Shown: piece by piece, positions 57,795 through 64,000 of the stretch | Layout of the letters: each line of letters starts with the position of its first letter | How positions within the stretch are numbered: position 1 is the first letter of the stretch | NCBI RefSeq assembly: GCF_030369615.1 | Contig: NZ_CP128494.1 | Location: 1,131,001-1,195,000, forward strand | Length of the DNA: 64,000 nt | Direction of reading: 5' to 3' | From: Geobacillus stearothermophilus ATCC 12980 | GTDB taxonomy: Bacteria; Bacillota; Bacilli; Bacillales; Anoxybacillaceae | Translations under genes and position numbers: made by a program | The notes under the pieces: model-generated | Databases searched by the model: none | The model's input: the letters and a program-made list of their open reading frames with translations, nothing else | What the model was told of the DNA's origin: nothing

Positions 57795-59075
57795 TTAGGC
57801 CGCCCGTTGCACTTGGGACAAGACGTCCTGCTTCATTCGCTCCGCGTCAAACGCTTGTTTCTTCGTACAAATCGCAAACAGCACATTCAACAGCTTCCGG
57901 CACAAGGCGACGATGGATTGCTTTCCGGTCAGCGGGTTGACGGGGCGGGTCGTGTAATATTCATGCAGCTCGCGAAACGCCTCGTTGCGCCGGATCAGCG
58001 GAATCATCGCCCGAAACAGCACCGAGCGCAGCCGTTTCCGTCCCCGTTTGGAGATGTGCTTTTGCCCTTTGCGCTGGCCGGAGGAGTTCTCCTTGAGCGT
58101 CAGGCCCGCCAACTTCACCAATTGGCGCGGGTCCCGATAATGGGCGAAGCTGCCGATCTCCGCCAGCAGATCGATGATCGTGGCGTCTCCCAACCCATCG
58201 ACCGTTTTCAACCATTGATACTCCATCGTCGTTTGAACCAATGCCTTCAACTCGGCGTCCAGTGCAGCGATCTCCGCCTCCAATTGGCGGTATCGGCGGA
58301 CGAGCGCGGCGATCTCAAACCGGGCCATCGCTGTCCCTTTCGTCCCCCCAATGGAGTCCTTCGCGGCGTTGATCAACGCCTGAATTTTGGCCTTCTGCGG
58401 GCATTTCAGCCCTTCGCTTTGCCGGTACACCTCGATGAGCTCCTCGGCGGTCCGACCCGCCATATCGGCCGGAAGCGGCGTCCACTCCAACACCGAAAGC
58501 GCCGTTTTCCCCAAGTCACGAAACACGGTCCAAAACTCTGGAAAATACCGATCCGTCCAGCGGACGAGCGCGTTTTTCACCGCCGTCTGTTCCTTGCGGA
58601 GCTTCTCTTTGAGCGTGCTTCCCACGCGCAAATCGGCTTCGATCTCGTGCAGCAGCCGGGGAACGAGGAATCGTCCGTCTTTTGCCAGTCTGGCAATGAC
58701 CAGGGCGTCTTTGGCGTCGTGTTTCGTCGGCAGGTTGTCATCGAGTTCTTTCGACCGGCACACATGCGCCGGGTTGACCATGACCAACGGGATCCCGTGC
58801 TCCTCGAGGAAGTAGGCCAGGTTCAACCAGTAGTGCCCGGTCGGCTCCACCGCGACGATCACCTCTGACTTCCCAAACGCTTGCATCGCCCCCTGAATCG
58901 CTTTATACAGCTGTTGAAACCCCTCTTTCGACTGGAAGATCGGGAACGATTTGCGAAGCACGCGCCCCCGGTCATCCACGAAGCAGGCGTAGTGGGTTCG
59001 TTTCGCGATATCAATACCCACGACAAGCGTTTGTTCGGTGACTTGATCAATTTTATAGTTTTGTGTACAATTCAT
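57795..59075 (-). CDS. IS110-family transposase (second type)
   Basis: A 426-residue recombinase, distinct from the other IS110 proteins here. The DEDD domain shows VVGIDIAKRTHYACF, VEPTGHYWLNL and PTKHDAKDALVIARL; the C-terminal domain has VDGLGDATIIDLL and LTLKENSSGQRKGQK with the serine. ATG 59075 follows CCAAGGAGGACTTCAG; a longer open frame upstream lies within non-coding DNA. The gene seems intact. Confidence 0.9.
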   Translation of the reverse strand: MNCTQNYKIDQVTEQTLVVGIDIAKRTHYACFVDDRGRVLRKSFPIFQSKEGFQQLYKAIQGAMQAFGKSEVIVAVEPTGHYWLNLAYFLEEHGIPLVMVNPAHVCRSKELDDNLPTKHDAKDALVIARLAKDGRFLVPRLLHEIEADLRVGSTLKEKLRKEQTAVKNALVRWTDRYFPEFWTVFRDLGKTALSVLEWTPLPADMAGRTAEELIEVYRQSEGLKCPQKAKIQALINAAKDSIGGTKGTAMARFEIAALVRRYRQLEAEIAALDAELKALVQTTMEYQWLKTVDGLGDATIIDLLAEIGSFAHYRDPRQLVKLAGLTLKENSSGQRKGQKHISKRGRKRLRSVLFRAMIPLIRRNEAFRELHEYYTTRPVNPLTGKQSIVALCRKLLNVLFAICTKKQAFDAERMKQDVLSQVQRAA

Positions 59076-59266
59076 CTGAAGTCCTCCTTGGTATGGTGAG
59101 AGATGTGGTTGACACCCCTGCATCATACCAAGAGGGCTTTTTTTGATCAAGTCCCCGGAAAAGCTCCTAACGGGAATGCTCCCTTGAGGGAAGCACGCAG
59201 GATAGAATGCTTGAACAAAGGCTGCTGCACCAGCTGTTTTTGAGAACGAAGCAGGGAGGAAGACCG

Positions 59267-60487
59267 ATGCGCGTCTTGTATGAACGCTGTTGCGGATTGG
59301 ACGTGCATAAGCAATCGATTACGGCTTGCGCCCTTACCCCTGAAGGAAAAGAGATTCGCACGTTTGGTACGCTGACCGACGATCTCGAGGAGTTGGTGGA
59401 TTGGCTGAAAGAAAAAAAGGTGACGCACGTTGCCATGGAGTCGACGGGCGTATATTGGAAGCCAGTGTATAATCTCCTCGAAGCAGAGCCGATCGAAGTG
59501 CTTGTCGTCAATGCCCAACACATCAAAGCGGTTCCCGGGCGAAAGACCGATGTCAAAGATGCCGAATGGATCGCGGACTTGCTTCGCCATGGATTGCTAA
59601 AAGGGAGTTACATCCCTCATCGGGCTCAGCGGGAGCTCCGGGAACTGGTCCGTTATCGGCGCAGTTTGATCGAGGAACGGGCACGGGAGCTCAACCGCAT
59701 CCAAAAAGTGCTGGAAGGAGCCAATATCAAGCTTTCTTCGGTCGTATCCGACATCAACGGGATGTCGGCCCGGCTCATCATTCGCGCCCTTATCGAAGGA
59801 AAGGACGATCCGGCGGCCCTCGCCCAGCTCGCCAAAGGGCGGCTGAAACAAAAAACGGAAGAGCTCCGGCGCGCGTTGAAAGGAGTGATGGGGCCGCATC
59901 AACGCATGATGCTGGCCGAGCAATGGCGTCATGTGGAGTATTTAGATGAAGCGATTGCCCGGTTGGATCGGGAAATCGAGGAACGAACGAGCCCTTTTCA
60001 TGAAGCGCTGGAGCTCATCGATACGATCCCGGGAGTGGGGCGGCAAAGCGCGGAACAAATTGTAGCGGAAATCGGGACGGATATGAGCCGGTTCCCTACC
60101 GCCGCGCACTTGGCCTCATGGGCCGGAATGGCTCCCGGGAATCATGAGAGTGCAGGGAAACGGTTGTCAGGTCGAACGAGGAAAGGGAACAAGAAGCTGA
60201 GGTCGTGCCTCGTGGAATGCGCCCGTGCCGCCGCCCGAACGAAGAACACGTACCTATCGGCCAAGTATCATCGGATCGCCAAACGAAGAGGAGCGAATCG
60301 AGCGAGTGTCGCGGTCGGGAGAACGATTTTAGAAATGATCTATTACATCTTAACTCGAAAGGAACCGTATAGAGAGTTGGGAGCCGACTACTGGGATCGG
60401 CAGCGAGAAGCGAGCATCGTGCGTCAAACGGTGAAACGATTAGAGGGGTTAGGGTACGAAGTGAAACTGGAAAAAACGAGTGCATAG
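59267..60487 (+). CDS. IS110-family transposase (third type)
   Basis: A 406-residue recombinase: CCGLDVHKQSITACAL, MESTGVYWKPV and KTDVKDAEWIADLL (DEDD residues), IPGVGRQSAEQIVAEIG (HhH-like) and MAPGNHESAGKRLSGRTRKG with the conserved serine. ATG 59267 follows GCAGGGAGGAAGACCG. It is divergent from the previous transposase with about 190 bases between the starts, so two IS110 elements lie next to each other. Confidence 0.9.
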   Translation: MRVLYERCCGLDVHKQSITACALTPEGKEIRTFGTLTDDLEELVDWLKEKKVTHVAMESTGVYWKPVYNLLEAEPIEVLVVNAQHIKAVPGRKTDVKDAEWIADLLRHGLLKGSYIPHRAQRELRELVRYRRSLIEERARELNRIQKVLEGANIKLSSVVSDINGMSARLIIRALIEGKDDPAALAQLAKGRLKQKTEELRRALKGVMGPHQRMMLAEQWRHVEYLDEAIARLDREIEERTSPFHEALELIDTIPGVGRQSAEQIVAEIGTDMSRFPTAAHLASWAGMAPGNHESAGKRLSGRTRKGNKKLRSCLVECARAAARTKNTYLSAKYHRIAKRRGANRASVAVGRTILEMIYYILTRKEPYRELGADYWDRQREASIVRQTVKRLEGLGYEVKLEKTSA

Positions 60488-60589
60488 CACTTATTAACCA
60501 TATATATACTGAAATACCTTCCTTTGGAATCCGATTCCGAAGGCTAGGTGGGCTCCGTTTTTTTGTCTTAAATGGTGTTTTCAGGATAG

Positions 60590-60800
60590 ATGCAACAAAG
60601 AAGTTTAACATATCCTTGACAGAAAAGTGGTTTGCCCATTTTTGACTGTCGAAGGCAAGCCTATGGCTTGCCTCCGTCACGCTAAAGCGTGACGGAAGAC
60701 CGAACAACCACCCGCTTCACAGATCCATACATGGGTCTGAAAGCGACGTTGTTCGGTCGCCCGACAGTCGATCCAATCGCTCTGTAAAAACTACAAATGT
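60590..60800 (+). repeat. Palindromic repeat R2, copy 2
   Basis: Inverted counterpart of 16419-16627: GATGCAAC, TTTAACATATCCTTGACAG, the GGCAAGCC and CGTCACGCT hairpins, GACCGAACAAC and CGACAGTCGATCCAA, ending at CTACAAATGT. It lies in a 500-base gap before tcyP that holds no other gene. Confidence 0.65.
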
Positions 60801-60888
60801 TAAAGATTCAAATTGCACCTATATAGTTCCCTATTCATTCCAAATCCATTTCAGAGAAACCCTACCCCCATTATATTACACAAAATTC

Positions 60889-60916
60889 TTGACGGTACCT
60901 AGCAATTTCCTATAAA
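60889..60916 (+). promoter_or_regulatory. Probable tcyP promoter
   Basis: TTGACG (60889-60894), a 16-base spacer and TATAAA (60911-60916), 84 bases before the ATG. Confidence 0.55.
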
Positions 60917-60999
60917 CTCTTTCATACGATAAATAAAGCTCACTTTACATATCGGTTTTTAATCATTAGAGTAATTTTACGTGTCAGGAGGGATTGACG

Positions 61000-62385
61000 A
61001 TGAATGTTTACCTAATCATTTTCAACGTTGCTATATTGCTATTATTGATTGGTGTTCTGGCCTATATGCAAAAGAAACACGTTTCCTTCTCCAAACGGGT
61101 ATTTACTGCTCTTGGACTCGGAATCGCCTTTGGGTTCGCATTGCAGGCAGTGTATGGGGCTGGTTCCGCTATCGTCCAGCAGTCCACCCAATGGTTTGAC
61201 ATTGTCGGCACAGGCTATGTAAAACTGTTGCAAATGATTGTTATGCCATTAGTTTTCATTTCTATCGTTATGGCGTTTACCAAACTTTCTATATCTAATA
61301 ATTTAGGAAAAATCGCCACGCTCATTATTGGGCTATTATTGGGCACTACGGCGATATCTGCTTCTATCGGCATCATGGCCTCATTAGGCTTTCAATTAGA
61401 GGCGGTGGACATTCCTTCGGGAGAGGCGGAACAGATACGTGGGCAGGAGTTAGAACAAAAATATGAACAAATTCAAAACCTGTCTTTCCCACAAAAAATA
61501 ATCGAGCTGCTTCCGGCAAATCCATTTTTAGATTTCACGGGACAGCGCAGCACATCCACCATAGCGGTTGTTATTTTCGCCGCCTTTGTCGGCATTGCTT
61601 ATTTAGGAGTTGCTAAAAAACAGCCTGAACAGGCGGAAATGTTCAAAAAAATAGTAGATTCCCTGTACGCGATCGTCATGCGCATCGTCACGCTAGTGCT
61701 GCGTCTAACGCCTTACGGAATTTTAGCCATTATGTCCCGAGTGACTGCGACAAGCGATATCAACTCTATTGCAAAACTAGGAAAATTCGTCGTGGCTTCC
61801 TATATTGCACTTTTCGTTATGTTTGCCGTTCATTTGCTAATTTTAGCGTTGTCCGGACTAAACCCTATTACTTACGTAAAAAAAGTGCTGCCGGTACTGT
61901 CGTTTGCATTCACTTCTCGTTCAAGCGCGGCCACTCTTCCATTGAATGTTAAAGCACAAACAACCGCGCTTGGCGTTCCCGAAGGCATCGCCAACTTTGC
62001 CGGCTCATTTGGGCTGTCAATTGGGCAAAATGGCTGTGCCGGCATTTATCCTGCCATGCTTGCAGTGATGATCGCGCCAACCGTTAACATCGATCCAACT
62101 TCTCTTTCCTTTATTTTGACGCTTATTCTAGTCGTCACCATCAGTTCGTTTGGGGTTGCAGGCGTTGGCGGCGGTGCTACGTTTGCGGCGATTCTAGTGT
62201 TATCGACCATGAATCTGCCAGTAGCATTAGCAGGATTGCTCATTTCCGTAGAGCCGCTGATTGACATGGGAAGAACTGCCTTGAATGTCAGCGGAAGCAT
62301 GACCGCCGGTGTCGTCACCAGCCGCATCACTAAAGAATTGGATTTAAATATCTATAACGGAGAAACGCAAAAACTAGAAGCATAG
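61000..62385 (+). CDS. tcyP: L-cystine symporter TcyP
   Basis: A 461-residue DAACS-family (dicarboxylate/amino acid:cation symporter) protein with about eight membrane helices and two re-entrant loops. It matches B. subtilis TcyP in length and blocks: LLQMIVMPLVFISIVMAF, FTSRSSAATLPLN (substrate loop), GQNGCAGIYPAM and GVAGVGGGATFA. It takes up cystine. ATG 61000 follows CAGGAGGGATTGACG. It has its own promoter; a terminator-like hairpin lies at 62509-62546. Confidence 0.92.
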   Translation: MNVYLIIFNVAILLLLIGVLAYMQKKHVSFSKRVFTALGLGIAFGFALQAVYGAGSAIVQQSTQWFDIVGTGYVKLLQMIVMPLVFISIVMAFTKLSISNNLGKIATLIIGLLLGTTAISASIGIMASLGFQLEAVDIPSGEAEQIRGQELEQKYEQIQNLSFPQKIIELLPANPFLDFTGQRSTSTIAVVIFAAFVGIAYLGVAKKQPEQAEMFKKIVDSLYAIVMRIVTLVLRLTPYGILAIMSRVTATSDINSIAKLGKFVVASYIALFVMFAVHLLILALSGLNPITYVKKVLPVLSFAFTSRSSAATLPLNVKAQTTALGVPEGIANFAGSFGLSIGQNGCAGIYPAMLAVMIAPTVNIDPTSLSFILTLILVVTISSFGVAGVGGGATFAAILVLSTMNLPVALAGLLISVEPLIDMGRTALNVSGSMTAGVVTSRITKELDLNIYNGETQKLEA

Positions 62386-62508
62386 GGCTTGGATATGTCT
62401 TGCACTTTCCCGCCCACGCCAAAACATCCGGCTGCACTTGTGCGGTAAATGAAAGAAGAGAGCCTAAACATTATGAGTACCTGTCAAGCAGACACGCATA
62501 AAAAAATT

Positions 62509-62546
62509 ACGGCATGGGTTCAGTATCCAACAGAACCCATGCCGTA
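62509..62546 (+). terminator. Hairpin downstream of tcyP
   Basis: Long stem ACGGCATGGGTTC / GAACCCATGCCGT; the tail (ATTCATTTG) is only moderately T-rich. It lies 125 bases after the stop. Confidence 0.5.
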
Positions 62547-62647
62547 TTCATTTGTGCTTCTTCAACAATTTGCAGCGAAACGGAAACATGTCATGGCACC
62601 ACAGATTATAGAAAAAATTCTGTTCTTCGACGGGAGTAAGAAATCGT

Positions 62648-63204
62648 TCACATTTTTAAATTCCATCCTGTATAAACACCCGCTAAAAATATTGTCGTAA
62701 TCACAATAAAATGGAAGACAACCCATCCCCATCTTCCATAGCGAAAAGATTTAGATTGTATCGGTTTTCTTGAATGAGTTGGAACAATTTTTCCACCAAT
62801 CCACTCAAAAAGAAGCAAATAAATCCACCACCATGTATAAGAGTCCCAAGCATCCCAGTTTTCTTTGTAATCCATTATCTTAACTGGGGGAATAACACGA
62901 AAATTTCTAAAAGCATCGCGATATGAACCATCCCCCAGTAAAAGGGGATCTTCCATCCCCATTTAGACGGACTATATCTCACTCCGAAAAGAACATAAAA
63001 AGGAATGACCGTAAACATTTCAATGATAGGTATCGGTGACATAGGGATAAGTCTAGCCGGAAAAGAGTAAAATCCGATAGAAACAAATACAAAACAAAGG
63101 AAAGCTCCCGTCAAACCGCTTATAAAATAGACTGTAGATGAGCAATTTTCATAACAATAATTACCATGTAAAAAGAAACAAACAGGGTACCCCTTATGCC
63201 ACAT
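62648..63204 (-). pseudogene. Small membrane protein (CBO0543-like), frameshifted
   Basis: Two overlapping minus-strand frames form one membrane protein with four to five helices. The first (63204-62875) ends HIAMLLEIFVLFPQLR; the second continues IMDYKENWDAWDSYTWWW, YLLLFEWIGGKIVP and ends AGVYTGWNLKM at 62648. The shift lies near 62880. The N-terminus touches the end of the adjacent IS transposase, so the start may be lost as well. The layout resembles the CBO0543 family of Bacillus membrane proteins. Confidence 0.5.
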
Positions 63205-64000
63205 GGAGCTGTTTTTTCACGGTATCAATGGGAATATTTTGTTTCGCTGCACAGTAAATGAACTCCACGAGGCTATGTCCTTTTCTCTTGCGCAAGAGAT
63301 CGAGCCCATCAGAAAAATCGCTGTTCGACTCGAATAGGCTGTACACGTAAGCAAGCTGCACCAAGATCCAGTAGCGTTTCACCGCCCGAACCTGACGAAC
63401 ACGGTACCCATCGAGCTTCAGCTGGTCTTTCGCTTGTCGAAAAAAGCATTCGATCGACCAACGCTGGGCATAGTAGCGCAAGATCTCTTCATCGTTTAGC
63501 TCCCGGTCGGTGCTCAAGACGCAGTGAAGATGTTCCGATGTCATCGGCTGATTGGCTTTCCAAGCGAGCAGCACCACCGCATGGTCGAGACCGTTGAGCG
63601 CTCCTTCGTAACGATAGACGCGATAATGCTCTTCTCCCACCGTGACGAGGTGAGTGTCATTCGGTTCGATGGAGCGGGCCAACTGCTTCGCTTGGACGGC
63701 AACGCCGTTCGGATAGAGAATCCGGTTCGTCTTGAGCATCGCGATGACGTGGAATCCTTTTTTCAGACAAGCCGTACATCCAACGAAGAAAGCATCTCGA
63801 TCGCGAGTTCCCCTTTGCTTTTTCCCGCCGTCTTGTCGTAGAGGCGGAAGGAAAAGGGAAACGCCTGGGTTGCAGTATGAACCATGAACCAAACAAGAGA
63901 ATGGCCCCAAATCGATTTTTTCTCTGAGTGAGAGTAGTGCCAATCACATCCCTGAATCGCGTGTGTTGCCCGTGACGAAGGCTTGGTTTTTTGGCAAATC
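63194..64000 (-). pseudogene. IS4/IS701-type transposase, internally deleted, runs off the edge
   Basis: From the right edge, one frame gives HAIQGCDWHYSHSEKKSIWG, HTATQAFPFSFRLYDKTAGK and AIEMLSSLDVRLV, then stops. After a shift and apparent loss of about 15 codons, the next frame gives CLKKGFHVIAMLKTNRILYP, STDRELNDEEILRYYAQRWS and IECFFRQAKDQLKLDGYRVR (YREK-like region) to the stop at 63194. The missing piece would contain the second catalytic Asp, so the enzyme is dead. Confidence 0.65.

Noticed and set aside
57705..58868. 387-codon open frame on the plus strand
   Set aside because: Antisense shadow of the IS110-family transposase at 57795-59075; its protein is rich in R, H, Q and L without any motif.
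62449..62700. 83-codon plus-strand frame after tcyP
   Set aside because: It runs through a terminator-like hairpin and is antisense to the end of the frameshifted membrane gene.

Overview
This window is chromosomal DNA from a thermophilic Bacillota of the Geobacillus type (G. stearothermophilus / kaustophilus / thermoleovorans group). The evidence is a GC-rich genome with Bacillus gene families and GGAGG ribosome sites, spore genes (sirA, Spo0E-like, sspP, sspO, sspL, a Spo0M-like gene), gene order matching the B. subtilis sirA-yneF-ccd-yneK-sspPO-citB block, and an ISBst12-like IS66 element.

1-33.5 kb is mostly conserved core. It holds the end of sirA, yneF, a heterodimeric ABC exporter (yheI/yheH type), a Spo0E-like phosphatase, ccdA and ccdC (split by an IS605-type remnant and an IS110 element, with the CheY-like gene between them apparently lost), yneK, a LysM/SleB-like cell-wall hydrolase, a decayed PTS IIA gene, sspP, sspO, aconitase and sspL. 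Next come an EamA transporter, an RNase H-like protein and a YpeQ zinc finger, a palindromic-repeat cluster, cspD, a Spo0M-like gene, glpF-glpK behind a promoter/cre site and leader terminator, and an App/Dpp-type peptide transporter operon. A SAM-I riboswitch in front of a broken YjiH-like gene, mscL, a TsuA-type transporter, the pseudouridine genes psuK-psuG and a LigB-type dioxygenase complete this part.

33.57-57.13 kb is an accessory island bounded by two identical tRNA-Arg(CCU) genes. Each is followed by the same integrase C-terminal remnant. The island holds a small membrane protein and a DNA-binding protein, a peptidoglycan-binding polymorphic toxin with a putative immunity gene, an ISBst12 copy that abuts a truncated type III mod next to an intact res, a vestigial DUF4062 start, a MerR-controlled multidrug ABC transporter, an IS982-interrupted gene, an Rpn-type fragment, a second copy of the IS110 element in opposite orientation, and a nuclease-rich cluster (NERD protein, a putative PD-(D/E)XK protein with an overlapping partner, and an Mrr-like enzyme).

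57.1-64 kb contains two more IS110-family transposases, a second copy of the palindromic repeat seen at 16.4 kb, the cystine transporter tcyP, a frameshifted membrane gene and a broken IS4/IS701-type transposase running off the end. The most notable points are the toxin-immunity cassette, the nuclease cluster, a candidate bridge-RNA region in both IS110 copies, the tRNA-bounded island, and a SAM riboswitch left controlling a decayed gene.
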